Positions 15,805 through 24,599 of a DNA stretch of 56,016 nucleotides are shown piece after piece. Made by a program: the position numbers and the translations under genes. Source of the DNA: an uncultured Anaerolineaceae bacterium (lineage in GTDB: Bacteria > Chloroflexota > Anaerolineae > Anaerolineales > Anaerolineaceae); NCBI GenBank assembly GCA_927443345.1, contig CAKMKJ010000047.1, positions 1 through 56,016 of the forward strand, in the 5' to 3' direction. The notes beneath the pieces are model-generated. The model ran no database searches and was not told the DNA's origin. It saw nothing but the letters and a program-made list of their open reading frames with translations. Each line of letters starts with the position of its first letter. Position 1 is the first letter of the stretch.

Positions 15805-16853
15805 TGGCCACGCCCGTGCCTAACCCTGCCATCCAAAATGTCAATAAAGTCGGTTTATCTAAAGCCGATTACAAAGGTTTACCCTCTACGTTGTGTCAGG
15901 GCTGCGGACACAATGGCATAGCTGCTCAAATTGTAGCGGCATGTTATGAAATGAATCTTGTTCCTGAAAAGGTTGTCAAATTTAGTGGTATTGGCTGCTC
16001 AAGTAAAAGTCCGACCTATTTTTTGGGAAGGTCATTTAGCTTTAATGGCCTGCACGGACGAATGCCCTCACTTGCTTTAGGCGGCATGTTTGCCGACCAT
16101 ACCCTCAAGGCAATTGGCGTGAGTGGAGACGGTGACACCGCCAGTATTGGTCTCGGGCAATTTAAACACATGGTGCGGCGCAACCTGCCTATGGTGTATA
16201 TTGTTGAAAATAATGGTGTTTATGGGTTGACTAAAGGTCAATTCTCGGCCACCGCCGAACGCGGATTGCAGCTAAAAAAACAAGGCACCAATCCCTATTT
16301 ACCAGTGGATATCGCCATGGAAGCGTTGATCTCTAACGCAACCTTTATTGCAAGATCCTTCGCGGGCGATCCGCGACAGGTGAAGGAGCTGCTCAAGGCA
16401 GCTATTGCCCACAACGGAATTGCAGTACTGGATATCATCAGTCCGTGTGTGACTTTTCATAATCATGAAAACTCCTTTCATTCTTATAGCTTTGGCAAGG
16501 AGCATGAAGAACCGCTGCATGAAATTTCTTATGTTCCGCCAAAAGAAGACATTACAGTGGAGGATTTTGAAGAAGGCACGACACGAGAAGTAGTGATGCA
16601 TGATGGCAGCCAGGTCGTGCTCAAAAAGCTTGAGAAGGAATATGACCCGCGCGACCGATGGCAAGCGCTGCACATGCTCGAAGAGGCACACAGTCATGAT
16701 TGGCTGGTGACAGGTCTGATCTATGTTGATCCTGAAGTGCCATCACTTTTTGATATATACAATATCCCAGCGACACCTTTGAACCGTACACCGAATTCCA
16801 AACTGCGTCCGTCTCATGAAGCGCTGGATGAAATAAACAGGTTGATGTTTTAA
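15804..16853 (+). CDS. korB: 2-oxoacid:ferredoxin oxidoreductase, beta subunit
   Basis: This 349-residue subunit binds thiamine diphosphate and a 4Fe-4S cluster. CQGCGHNGI supplies the first Cys pair, GIGCSSK another, and the TPP motif GDGDTASIGLGQFKHMVRRN leads to ENNGVYGLTKGQ. A C-terminal extension (about 240-349) includes the Fe-S ligand region SPCVTFHNH. The ATG at 15804 is preceded by TTGGAGGTC and overlaps the korA stop by one base. The N-terminal 14 residues of the longer open frame are therefore rejected. KorAB yields the reduced ferredoxin that a NADH-module-less Nuo complex could use as electron donor. Confidence 0.94.
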   Translation: MATPVPNPAIQNVNKVGLSKADYKGLPSTLCQGCGHNGIAAQIVAACYEMNLVPEKVVKFSGIGCSSKSPTYFLGRSFSFNGLHGRMPSLALGGMFADHTLKAIGVSGDGDTASIGLGQFKHMVRRNLPMVYIVENNGVYGLTKGQFSATAERGLQLKKQGTNPYLPVDIAMEALISNATFIARSFAGDPRQVKELLKAAIAHNGIAVLDIISPCVTFHNHENSFHSYSFGKEHEEPLHEISYVPPKEDITVEDFEEGTTREVVMHDGSQVVLKKLEKEYDPRDRWQALHMLEEAHSHDWLVTGLIYVDPEVPSLFDIYNIPATPLNRTPNSKLRPSHEALDEINRLMF

Positions 16854-16854
16854 G

Positions 16855-16919
16855 AGAGCAGGGATTAGTGATTGGAAATTGACTATAAAAGGTTTTGATT
16901 TTTCCTAATCACTGCTCTT
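16855..16919 (+). terminator. Long imperfect hairpin after korAB, probable terminator
   Basis: AGAGCAGGGATTAG pairs with CTAATCACTGCTCT at 13 of 14 positions across a loop of about 37 nt. There is no clear U-tract after the right arm, so it may be an attenuating hairpin or part of the dispersed GATTAGTGATTGG repeat seen again near 22505. Confidence 0.4.
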
Positions 16920-16924
16920 CCATA

Positions 16925-16933
16925 TGTTATACT
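16925..16933 (+). promoter_or_regulatory. Probable extended -10 promoter of argF
   Basis: TGTTATACT gives a TATACT hexamer with the TGn extension, 41 bp upstream of the argF ATG. No convincing -35 is seen, which is acceptable for an extended -10 promoter. Confidence 0.5.
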
Positions 16934-16974
16934 CATCGAATTGCATTCAAAATAAACAGAACGAAAGGATTTTT

Positions 16975-17898
16975 ATGAAACAAGATTTTCTCGCTGTATC
17001 CGATTATTCTCCGAAAGATTTACAAGAGATGCTCGACCTGGCAGTAAGGCTCAAAAAGGAGCATTTTGCCAACGGAAACCAGCCCCTATTCAAGGGCAAG
17101 GTGCTTGGAATGATCTTCCAGAAACCCAGCCTGAGAACCCGTATCAGCTTTGACATGGCCATGCGACACATGGGGGGCGATGCCCTTTACATTTCGCCGG
17201 CTGAAATCGGGTTGGGTCAGCGAGAGACTGTTCATGATGTGGCCAAAGTCCTTTCAGGCTATGTTGAAGTGATCATGGCTCGCGTGTTTGACCATAAACA
17301 TGTGCTTGAGCTGGCAAAATTTGCTTCAGTGCCTGTTGTTAACGGCCTGAGCGATTACAACCATCCGTGCCAGGGTATGGCAGATGCACTTACAATTGTT
17401 GAAAAATTTGGCAGTCTTAAAGGGTTGAATGTTACCTACGTCGGCGACGGCAACAACGTGGCTGTTTCCTTAATGCATGTTTGTGCCAAACTGGGTGCTA
17501 ATTTCACCATTGCCAATCCTGAAGGGTATGACATTGTCACCAAGGCTGTGGATGATGCCAAATTGTTTGCCAAAGAAAGTGGAAGCTCACTTAACTTTAT
17601 TCGTGATGCGCATGAAGCAGTAAAGAAAGCCCATGTTATTTATACCGACACCTGGACGAGCATGGGCCAGGAAGAAGAAACAGAAAAACGCAAGAAAGTT
17701 TTCCCGCCTTATCAAGTGAATGCAGGTCTGGTGGCTGAAGCTGATAAAGATGTGATCGTGATGCATTGTCTTCCAGCCCACCGCAACCAGGAATTAACAG
17801 ATGATGTTGCTGACGGTGTGCATTCAGTCATCTTCCCGCAGGCGCACAATCGCTTGCATGCTCAAAAAGCCGTTCTTTATAAGTTACTGGTAGGTTGA
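16975..17898 (+). CDS. argF: Ornithine carbamoyltransferase
   Basis: A 307-residue cytosolic enzyme that interconverts ornithine plus carbamoyl phosphate with citrulline. The carbamoyl-phosphate loop reads KPSLRTRISFD (the STRTR site with Leu at the second position). It is followed by HPCQGMADALT, the ornithine-binding DTWTSMGQEEE and the active-site HCLPAHRNQEL. The start at 16975 is preceded by GAAAGGA; the longer frame has a poorly conserved N-terminus. It sits 4 bases before rocD in a two-gene operon ended by a terminator, away from other arg genes. It could serve arginine synthesis or ornithine breakdown. Confidence 0.96.
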   Translation: MKQDFLAVSDYSPKDLQEMLDLAVRLKKEHFANGNQPLFKGKVLGMIFQKPSLRTRISFDMAMRHMGGDALYISPAEIGLGQRETVHDVAKVLSGYVEVIMARVFDHKHVLELAKFASVPVVNGLSDYNHPCQGMADALTIVEKFGSLKGLNVTYVGDGNNVAVSLMHVCAKLGANFTIANPEGYDIVTKAVDDAKLFAKESGSSLNFIRDAHEAVKKAHVIYTDTWTSMGQEEETEKRKKVFPPYQVNAGLVAEADKDVIVMHCLPAHRNQELTDDVADGVHSVIFPQAHNRLHAQKAVLYKLLVG

Positions 17899-17902
17899 AA
17901 AT

Positions 17903-19105
17903 ATGAAAACATCCAAATTTATTGAAATTGAAGAGAAATTTGGGGCGCATAATTACCATCCACTGGATGTCGTTATTGCCAGTGGCAAGGGTGTATGGGT
18001 AAAGGATGTTGAAGGGAACAAGTACCTTGACTTTCTTAGCGCCTATTCCGCATTAAACCAGGGGCATGTGCACCCAAAAATCCTCAAGGCATTGGTTAAC
18101 CAGGCAAAAAAGGTGACGCTTACCTCTCGCGCGTTTAGGAACGATCAATTGCCATTCTTCTACAAAGAACTGTCTGAGATGACAGGTTATGAAATGTCGC
18201 TGCCCATGAACAGTGGCGCAGAAGCGGTTGAAACTGCGCTCAAATTAGCCCGCAAATGGGGTTATGAGGTCAAGGGCATCAATCGTCATGAAGCTGAAAT
18301 CATCGTTGCTGACGGCAATTTCCACGGACGCACAATCTCAATTGTTTCGTTTTCAAGTGAGCCCCATTATAAAGATGATTTCGGTCCCTTCACACCGGGG
18401 TTCGTCTCTGTGCCTTATGGCGATGCTAAAGCGATTGAAAAAGCTATAACCAAGAATACTGCCGCTGTGATGCTTGAACCAATCCAGGGCGAAGGCGGTG
18501 TGCTGATTCCGCCGACTGGTTATCTGGCTGAGGTTAAGAAGATTTGTGAAGATAACAATGTTTTATTCATGGCTGACGAAATTCAAACCGGGCTGGGACG
18601 AACAGGCAAGCTCTTTGCCAGCCAATATGATGACGTCAGGCCTGATGTGACCATCATCGGCAAGGCACTCTCTGGCGGTTTTTATCCCGTTTCCGCTGTC
18701 CTCGCGGACAAAGCCATACTAGGCCTATTTACCCCTGGAGAACACGGCTCGACCTTTGGCGGCAGCCCATTAGCTGCTGCTGTTGCCCGTGCTTCACTAC
18801 GGGTCATTCGCGAAGATAAACTGGTGGAAAACTCATCTGCCATGGGTGAGTATTTCATGGGTGAACTGCGCAAGATTAACAGTCCGCACATCAAAGAAGT
18901 TCGCGGAAAAGGGCTATTGATTGGTGTGGAGCTGCATCCTGAAGCCAATGGCGCACGAAGGTTCTGTGAAGCACTGATGAAAAAAGGTATTCTTGCCAAG
19001 GAAACGCATGACAATGTTATCCGTTTTGCGCCACCGCTGGTTATTGATAAAAAGACTATTGATTGGGCGCTTCCGCGAATCAAAAAAGTATTGATGATGG
19101 ATTAG
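17903..19105 (+). CDS. rocD: Ornithine aminotransferase
   Basis: A 400-residue class III PLP aminotransferase. The N-terminal EEKFGAHNYHPLDVVI segment is diagnostic of ornithine delta-aminotransferases. It is followed by NSGAEAVETALKLARKWGY, the FHGRTI loop, DEIQTGLGRTGK and the PLP lysine in IIGKALSGGFYPVSAV. It converts ornithine and 2-oxoglutarate to glutamate semialdehyde and glutamate. Coupling with argF points to a citrulline-ornithine-glutamate/proline route. Length matches the family. It is expressed from the same transcript as argF. Confidence 0.93.
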   Translation: MKTSKFIEIEEKFGAHNYHPLDVVIASGKGVWVKDVEGNKYLDFLSAYSALNQGHVHPKILKALVNQAKKVTLTSRAFRNDQLPFFYKELSEMTGYEMSLPMNSGAEAVETALKLARKWGYEVKGINRHEAEIIVADGNFHGRTISIVSFSSEPHYKDDFGPFTPGFVSVPYGDAKAIEKAITKNTAAVMLEPIQGEGGVLIPPTGYLAEVKKICEDNNVLFMADEIQTGLGRTGKLFASQYDDVRPDVTIIGKALSGGFYPVSAVLADKAILGLFTPGEHGSTFGGSPLAAAVARASLRVIREDKLVENSSAMGEYFMGELRKINSPHIKEVRGKGLLIGVELHPEANGARRFCEALMKKGILAKETHDNVIRFAPPLVIDKKTIDWALPRIKKVLMMD

Positions 19106-19134
19106 GGCAGCTAAACGAATCGTTTGATGGATGG

Positions 19135-19166
19135 AAAGAGGAGGTGCATTTGAGCCTCCTCTTTTT
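19135..19166 (+). terminator. Rho-independent terminator of argF-rocD
   Basis: AAAGAGGAGG (19135-19144) pairs perfectly with CCTCCTCTTT (19155-19164) and runs into a T-tract. Confidence 0.9.
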
Positions 19167-19211
19167 GGAAGAAATGCTATTATCACTGAAATTATGGGGT
19201 CTGGATCCCGC

Positions 19212-19832
19212 ATGTCAACAAAACATTTGTTTAATCGAAGTGCATTTATTCGCCAGCAAGGGCCAGTGTTGGTGGTTGTTTTTATTATTTCAATAATTTT
19301 GGATTTTTTATTTGCTTGGTATCTCGGTACTGGGTTACCAATTAATGTGGCAAGTAAATCAGAAGCATTGCTTATTTGGAAAATTGTTTTTATTTTTTTG
19401 ATATTGATTAATGCATTGACCTTAAAAATGTGGAATATTTATGGATTTATTAATAAACTAACAAAATGGCAAACTGGGTATGTTGAAATCGCTGCAGATG
19501 AAATCTTGCATTGTGTTGAGAAAAGTGAAATCTCACAAAGCAGGGTTAAGTTTGAACGCGGGTATGTTATTGATGAATCAAAAAAAATATTCGATTATGA
19601 ATTGAATTATCGAATCAAGCAGGTAGAGAAGTATGAAAGAACAACATTAGGAAAACTAAAGATTAGGGGGAAGATTGAGTTAGATTGCCTGGATGAGTAC
19701 AACGGTCTGGAGATGGGCGTTGCAGATCGTTCAATTAATGAAATAAAAAACCACAGTATTCCCGCTTATTATGAGGGGATGGATATCATTCAATCTAAAC
19801 TGGATGAGATGGTTTCAAAAAAAAAGAGCTAA
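19212..19832 (+). CDS. Two-helix membrane protein of unknown function
   Basis: I do not recognise this 206-residue protein. Two membrane helices lie at about residues 20-40 (VLVVVFIISIILDFLFAWYL) and 58-76 (IVFIFLILINALTLKMW). They are followed by a cytoplasmic region of about 120 residues rich in Lys, Glu and Ile. The start is placed at the ATG at 19212 because the longer frame would begin inside the argF-rocD terminator. The gene is more AT-rich than its neighbours and stands alone before pyk. No ribosome-binding site is obvious, which lowers confidence in the exact start. Confidence 0.6.
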   Translation: MSTKHLFNRSAFIRQQGPVLVVVFIISIILDFLFAWYLGTGLPINVASKSEALLIWKIVFIFLILINALTLKMWNIYGFINKLTKWQTGYVEIAADEILHCVEKSEISQSRVKFERGYVIDESKKIFDYELNYRIKQVEKYERTTLGKLKIRGKIELDCLDEYNGLEMGVADRSINEIKNHSIPAYYEGMDIIQSKLDEMVSKKKS

Positions 19833-19935
19833 TGGAAAGAAATAGTTCACAACTAAAGGTAAATTGATGTTTCATTTTGAGAAGACTAATATAAGTTACA
19901 ATTAAGTAATAATTATCAAGTAGAAGGAAACTATT

Positions 19936-21384
19936 ATGCGTTTTGCTAAAATCGTTTGCACCCTCGGACCGAGTTCTTCAGATTGTGAAACCATCACCAA
20001 ACTTATTGAAGCCGGCATGGATGTTGCCAGGCTAAATTTTTCACATGGTACCCACGAATCTCATGGCATCTTAATAAAAAATATTCGCGAATGCTCCAAG
20101 AAAGTTAATCGCCCGGTGGCCATTTTGCAAGATTTGCAAGGACCAAAATTAAGGGTAGGCAAACTGCCTCCAGAAGGAGTTTCATTGGTCGCAGGGCAAA
20201 CTTTAAATCTATATACCGTTGGGTTTGGTGTTGAAGATTTTGAGGGCGAACAGAAATCATTGCCTCTGGATGTGCCAAATCTGGCAAGAGGTGTTAAAGC
20301 AGGAAATCGCATTTTGTTGGATGACGGTCATCTTGAGTTACTGGTAACTGATGTAAAAGGGGAAACTGTTATAACAACAGTTGTTACTGGTGGATTGTTG
20401 ACTTCTAATAAAGGTGTCAATTTGCCCGGAGCACACTTGGGGATTCCAAGTTTTACTGAAAAAGATCGCGTGGACCTTGAATTTGGTTTGGCCAACGACG
20501 TGGATTATGTAGCCATCTCGTTTGTGGAGACCTCCCTTGATATCGAAATTGTTCGGGAAGCGATGAAAGAAATAAATCCTGCACGCGCTAATACTCCCAT
20601 CATTGCCAAGCTCGAAAGGCCTGAAGCAGTCACAAATCTGCATGACATCATCCATGTGACGGATGGCGTGATGGTGGCCCGCGGCGATCTGGGTGTTGAA
20701 ACTTCGCCTGCACTGGTACCGAGCATCCAAAAAGAAATCATCAAGACTGCCAATCGACATGCCAAGGTGGTCATTACCGCCACACAAATGCTGGAATCCA
20801 TGATCCATAATCCGAGGCCGACCCGCGCAGAAGCTTCTGACGTTGCTAATGCCATTTTCGACGGCACAGATGCGGTTATGCTGTCAGGTGAAACTGCAAA
20901 TGGTATGTATCCAGTCGAAACGGTCAAAATGATGGATTCTATCGTCCGGGAAGCTGAAAAACACAACCATGAATGGGGTAAAGCGGAAGAATTCCCGAAG
21001 GATGCCATTAAAAGTGACGCTTTGAGCATGTGTGCAGCTGCCAAGGAACTAGCCCATGATCGTGATGTGTCTAATGTGGCCGTTTTTACACAATCAGGCA
21101 AGACTGCTTTGTTAATGTCAAAAATTAGACCCCGGGTGCCTATTCTTGCGTTATCGCCTGAAGAACGCACAATAACAATGGTGAATTTATATTGGGGAGT
21201 CATCCCCATGCCAACGCCTTATGTCAACTCCTTGGAAGAAATGGTTCATAATGTCGATAAGGAATTGATGAGTGAAAATAGAGTAAAAGAAGGCGAACAG
21301 ATTGTTCTAATTTCGGGTTTTCCAGTTGGCGCGATGCATCTGCCCAACCTGGCATTACTACATGCAATAGGCGAAGAAGTATAA
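19936..21384 (+). CDS. pyk: Pyruvate kinase
   Basis: This 482-residue glycolytic enzyme converts phosphoenolpyruvate and ADP to pyruvate and ATP. Signatures: CTLGPSS at the N-terminus, GMDVARLNFSHG, the active-site lysine in IIAKLERPEAV, the metal-binding VARGDLGVE, and ITATQMLESMI. A regulatory C-terminal domain is present (about 355-480), but the extra PEP-utilising domain found in some Bacilli is absent. An AAGGAAA site lies upstream of the ATG, and a TACAAT element at 19897-19902 may be part of its promoter. The next gene starts 12 bases downstream. Confidence 0.97.
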   Translation: MRFAKIVCTLGPSSSDCETITKLIEAGMDVARLNFSHGTHESHGILIKNIRECSKKVNRPVAILQDLQGPKLRVGKLPPEGVSLVAGQTLNLYTVGFGVEDFEGEQKSLPLDVPNLARGVKAGNRILLDDGHLELLVTDVKGETVITTVVTGGLLTSNKGVNLPGAHLGIPSFTEKDRVDLEFGLANDVDYVAISFVETSLDIEIVREAMKEINPARANTPIIAKLERPEAVTNLHDIIHVTDGVMVARGDLGVETSPALVPSIQKEIIKTANRHAKVVITATQMLESMIHNPRPTRAEASDVANAIFDGTDAVMLSGETANGMYPVETVKMMDSIVREAEKHNHEWGKAEEFPKDAIKSDALSMCAAAKELAHDRDVSNVAVFTQSGKTALLMSKIRPRVPILALSPEERTITMVNLYWGVIPMPTPYVNSLEEMVHNVDKELMSENRVKEGEQIVLISGFPVGAMHLPNLALLHAIGEEV

Positions 21385-21396
21385 CAGGGAGAAAAA

Positions 21397-22518
21397 TTGG
21401 AAACCAGGATTCTCGACTCATCGAAGCAGAAAGACGTTAAGCGGTTTAAATCATTACCTTTCAGTCTTTATCGCGGGAATCCCTTTTGGGTGCCACCGAT
21501 CCCAGGCGAAATAGAATTTTCAATGGACAAAACCCGGCATCCTTATTATGCACATTCTGAAGCTGATTTTTTCGTTGTTGAATCCGGTCGGGATATTCTC
21601 GGGCGGATTCTTGTCATTCATAACAAGAATTACTGCAACTATCATAAAGAGAATACTGCTTTTTTCTATTATTACGAAACGGTTGATGATCAGCATGTTG
21701 CCAATATGCTTTTTTCTGCTGCGCAGGATTGGTGTAAAAAACGGAAAATCAGTGAAATTGTAGGTTCGAGAGGGTTGCTACGTTCAACATGCATTGGTTT
21801 GCTGGTGGAGGGTTTTGACCAGGAGCCAGCCACCGGAATGACATATAACCATCCCTATTATGAAAAACAGGTTTTGAAATGTGGTTTTCAAAAGTTCACT
21901 GACCATTATTCCGGTATTTTAGAAACTCACATCAACCACAAGGTGCATGATGTGGCACAGAAAGTTCTTTCAAGAGGGAAATTTAAGGTTATAACCTTTA
22001 AATCCACCGCAGAAATGAAAACATGGATTCCAAAAGTGGACGAGATTCATCATCGTGCTTTTTCTGACAATCCAGGTTTTGTGCCTTCTACACAAGAAGA
22101 GTTTGAAGATTTGGCAGGAAATATACTTGCATTGGCTGATCCGCGTTACGTGAAGGCGATTATGTATGAAGAAGAGACTGCCGGATTCATCATTGCGTTT
22201 CCGAATATTAATAAAGGATTGCGATTTGCCAGAGGCAGATTGTATCCGTTTGGCTGGCTGGGTTTGCTGCTGGCGAAAGCTAATCCGAGTGTGATTGATG
22301 TTGAAGTTGTGGGCATGCTGCCAGAGTATCAGGGCCTGGGTGGGAATGCATTGTTGTATTCTGAATTGGATAAGACGATCAGCGGTCCGCACATCAAACG
22401 AGCAGAGATCGTCCAAGTGGATGAGCGCAATTTTAAGAGCAAGTCTGATATGGATACGATGAATGTCGTGTGGAATAAGACGCACAGAACGTTTAGGAAA
22501 GTTATTAGTGATTATTGA
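21397..22518 (+). CDS. GNAT-fold N-acetyltransferase-like protein (paralogue of 54677-55810)
   Basis: A 373-residue protein whose C-terminal part has the acetyl-CoA-binding signature of GNAT enzymes (VVGMLPEYQGLGGNALLYSE, about 308-327). The N-terminal part has conserved FWVPPIPGEIEFSMDKTRHPYY and SEADFFVVESGRDILGRI. It is closely related in layout to the protein at the right end of the window. The substrate is unknown; the large N-terminal region suggests a dedicated substrate-binding half. It starts with TTG, supported by an AGGGAG site 5-6 bases upstream, and follows pyk by 12 bases, so it is probably co-transcribed. Confidence 0.75.
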   Translation: METRILDSSKQKDVKRFKSLPFSLYRGNPFWVPPIPGEIEFSMDKTRHPYYAHSEADFFVVESGRDILGRILVIHNKNYCNYHKENTAFFYYYETVDDQHVANMLFSAAQDWCKKRKISEIVGSRGLLRSTCIGLLVEGFDQEPATGMTYNHPYYEKQVLKCGFQKFTDHYSGILETHINHKVHDVAQKVLSRGKFKVITFKSTAEMKTWIPKVDEIHHRAFSDNPGFVPSTQEEFEDLAGNILALADPRYVKAIMYEEETAGFIIAFPNINKGLRFARGRLYPFGWLGLLLAKANPSVIDVEVVGMLPEYQGLGGNALLYSELDKTISGPHIKRAEIVQVDERNFKSKSDMDTMNVVWNKTHRTFRKVISDY

Positions 22519-22590
22519 TTTGTAATTAGGGATTGGGGAATAGTAATTGGGATTGGCAAACCGTGAATCGTGAATAGTGAATCGTTGATC
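22505..22590 (+). repeat. Low-complexity intergenic repeat with four 7-bp units
   Basis: The spacer after the GNAT-like gene holds GATTGGG/AATTAGGG-type degenerate units. A clean heptamer array follows: GTGAATC, GTGAATA, GTGAATC, GTTGATC at 22563-22590. A similar GATTAGTGATTGG string occurs near 16863. No gene is seen here. Confidence 0.55.
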
Positions 22591-22647
22591 ATTTATAAAT
22601 TACTCTTATTTTTAGATGGAAAGTTGATCATATTTTATTTAGGCATT

Positions 22648-22677
22648 TATTTTTCGTGTTTTTCGTGTGGTTCGTGG
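22648..22677 (-). repeat. Dispersed intergenic repeat of ACCACGAA..CACGAAAAACACGAAAA type
   Basis: Read on the minus strand, this stretch gives ACCACGAACCACACGAAA followed by AACACGAAAA. A related copy is at about 32180-32207. Both are non-coding and lie upstream of or between genes. Confidence 0.5.
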
Positions 22678-22702
22678 TTACTAGGTTTTTAAGGAGACTT
22701 GT

Positions 22703-23545
22703 ATGTTCAATACATTAATTTCAACGACTGAACTTGCAGAACATCTTCATGATCCAAATTGGGTGGTGATTGACTGCCGGTTTGATCTGGCGGATAAAGA
22801 ATGGGGGGAACAAGAATATGCAGTGTTACACATCCCCGGAGCGGTGTACGCAGATCTTGAGAAAGATATCTGCGGACCAATTACGCCGATCTCTGGCCGG
22901 CATCCTCTGCCAGAGGATAAAGATTTTATTTCTGCAATGCAGCGAATAGGTGTAAACAATGACAGCCAGGTGGTGGTTTATGACGCCACAGGCGGCGGCA
23001 TGGCTGGAAGGTTATGGTGGCAGTTAAAATATTTTGGTCATGAGAAAGTAGCGCTGCTGAACGGCGGTTTGCCAAAATGGTTAACTGAAGGGAGAGATAC
23101 CACCGATGGCGTTGAATCCAACCCGGCTGGCGATTTCTCTGGCGTACCTGATTTCACGATGATGGTCACCACAAATGAAGTTAAAGACATGCTGGGTTTT
23201 AAAACCAATACCATCATTGATGCACGCGCACCTGAACGCTTCAGAGGTGAAGTGGAACCAATCGACACGGTGGCGGGGAGGATCCCCGGTGCAGTAAACC
23301 GTTTTTATAACCATAATCTTGACAGCAGTGGTCAATTTTTGCCTGCTGAAAGCCTCAAAACGGCTTTTGAGACGCTGTTAAACGGCTTCAAGCCACAAGA
23401 TGCAGTGGCATACTGCGGATCGGGCACCACGGCCTGTCACAACTTGATCGCCATGGCTTACACCGGGCTGCCTATGCCCAGATTGTATGTGGGTTCATGG
23501 TCCGAGTGGATCAGGGAACCGAAGAACCCAATTGAACGAGGATAA
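22703..23545 (+). CDS. Thiosulfate/3-mercaptopyruvate sulfurtransferase (tandem rhodanese)
   Basis: A 280-residue protein with two rhodanese domains: an inactive N-terminal one (about 8-130, CRFDL..HIPGAVYAD..) and a catalytic C-terminal one (about 155-275). The active-site Cys lies in the loop YCGSGTTACHNL. The CGSGxTA loop is typical of mercaptopyruvate/thiosulfate sulfurtransferases, which move sulfane sulfur to cyanide, thiols or proteins. An AAGGAGA site precedes the ATG. The next gene starts 10 bases after its stop. Confidence 0.93.
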   Translation: MFNTLISTTELAEHLHDPNWVVIDCRFDLADKEWGEQEYAVLHIPGAVYADLEKDICGPITPISGRHPLPEDKDFISAMQRIGVNNDSQVVVYDATGGGMAGRLWWQLKYFGHEKVALLNGGLPKWLTEGRDTTDGVESNPAGDFSGVPDFTMMVTTNEVKDMLGFKTNTIIDARAPERFRGEVEPIDTVAGRIPGAVNRFYNHNLDSSGQFLPAESLKTAFETLLNGFKPQDAVAYCGSGTTACHNLIAMAYTGLPMPRLYVGSWSEWIREPKNPIERG

Positions 23546-23555
23546 GAAAATAACA

Positions 23556-24335
23556 ATGTCTGGTTTAGCATCTACAAATGTTTCGAAATTATTAAACTCT
23601 CAAAATCCAATTATTCTGCCATTGGGTATATCAAATGTATATTTAATTCGATGTGAAGGGGGGTATCTACAAGTTGACACAGGTTACGAAACAAATTACC
23701 GAGGGTACAAGAATCTGCTGTCATTGGTTGGGGTGAAATTGCACGAGATTCGCTATCTTTTCTTAACCCACCATCATGATGATCACGCCGGGTTTTTAAA
23801 CGAATTAACCAGTGAAACGGATCTTACGATCATCTGCCACGAAAAAGCCAGGTCTCTATTATTTATTGGAGAAAATGACAAGACAAGCGGGGGCGGTTAC
23901 ATAAATGGGATGATCAAGATTTTGGCAGGCATCAAAATGCGCTTTGATCCAAGTTGGACGCTGACTTTTCCGCCGTTTACACTACGAGAGAAAGACATTT
24001 TGATCTCCGCAGATGATGATCAATTATTACGAAAAATCGGCATTGAAGGCAGAATCTTAACCACACCAGGGCATTGTATGGATCATATTGCTATCGTGCT
24101 GGATAATGGGGACGCGTTTTGTGGTGATGCGGCGTCAAGCTTTTTGCTGCCGTTTGGAACGCGCTATGCCACGTTGTTCATGACGAACATGGAAGATGGC
24201 TACCGAAGTTGGCAAAAAATGCTGGATGCACGGGCGCAAGTGATCTATCCAAGCCACGGAAAGGCTTTTTCAGCCGAGAAGCTGAGGCAAAATATGGGGA
24301 AGTACAAGACCAAGGATTTGGTTCGATTTTTTTAA
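23556..24335 (+). CDS. Metallo-beta-lactamase-fold hydrolase
   Basis: A 259-residue MBL-fold protein with the zinc motif THHHDDHAGF (about residues 71-80), the later TTPGHCMDHI ligand and CGDAAS, and a final PSHGK His. The family includes glyoxalase II-like thioesterases, lactonases and persulfide dioxygenases. No specific substrate can be named. The position directly after a sulfurtransferase could hint at sulfur or thiol chemistry, but this is only context. The ATG at 23556 is preferred to the longer frame, which overlaps the previous gene by 59 bases. Confidence 0.87.
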   Translation: MSGLASTNVSKLLNSQNPIILPLGISNVYLIRCEGGYLQVDTGYETNYRGYKNLLSLVGVKLHEIRYLFLTHHHDDHAGFLNELTSETDLTIICHEKARSLLFIGENDKTSGGGYINGMIKILAGIKMRFDPSWTLTFPPFTLREKDILISADDDQLLRKIGIEGRILTTPGHCMDHIAIVLDNGDAFCGDAASSFLLPFGTRYATLFMTNMEDGYRSWQKMLDARAQVIYPSHGKAFSAEKLRQNMGKYKTKDLVRFF

Positions 24336-24348
24336 AATACACATAAAA

Positions 24349-24371
24349 ATGCTATAATATACACATAGCAT
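24349..24371 (+). promoter_or_regulatory. Promoter and inverted-repeat operator of vapBC
   Basis: TGCTATAAT (24350-24358) is an extended -10 element. It is embedded in an inverted repeat ATGCTA (24349-24354) and TAGCAT (24366-24371); two copies of ATACACATA flank and enter this site. Type II antitoxins usually repress their own promoter through such a repeat. Confidence 0.6.
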
Positions 24372-24389
24372 ATAAGTGAGAGAGGAAAA

Positions 24390-24599
24390 ATGAGAACAAA
24401 TATAGAATTAGACGACCTGTTGGTCGCCAAAGCCCAGAAATTAACTGGTATAAAGACAAAACGTGAAGTGATTGATACCGCGTTGCATGCTCTCGTCAGA
24501 TTGAAAGAACAATCTTCTGCAAAAGCCTTACGTGGCAAGCTTAAGTGGGATGGTAATTTGGACGAATCAAGGCAGGGGCGGGCAAATGCTGGTGGTTGA
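24390..24599 (+). CDS. vapB: VapB-type antitoxin
   Basis: This 69-residue protein has the ribbon-helix-helix start MRTNIELDDLLVAKAQKLTG followed by KTKREVIDTALHALVRL, as in VapB antitoxins of the MetJ/Arc type. The C-terminal tail (about 45-69) would wrap the toxin. AGAGAGG lies 6-7 bases upstream of the ATG. Its last 14 bases overlap vapC, the usual arrangement for coupled translation of a toxin-antitoxin pair. Confidence 0.88.
   Translation: MRTNIELDDLLVAKAQKLTGIKTKREVIDTALHALVRLKEQSSAKALRGKLKWDGNLDESRQGRANAGG

Noticed and set aside
19131-19211. Longer start for the 206-residue membrane protein
   Set aside because: It would begin inside the argF-rocD terminator; the ATG at 19212 fits better.
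20505-21209. Long minus-strand frame within pyk
   Set aside because: Antisense shadow of a highly conserved gene with no protein signature.
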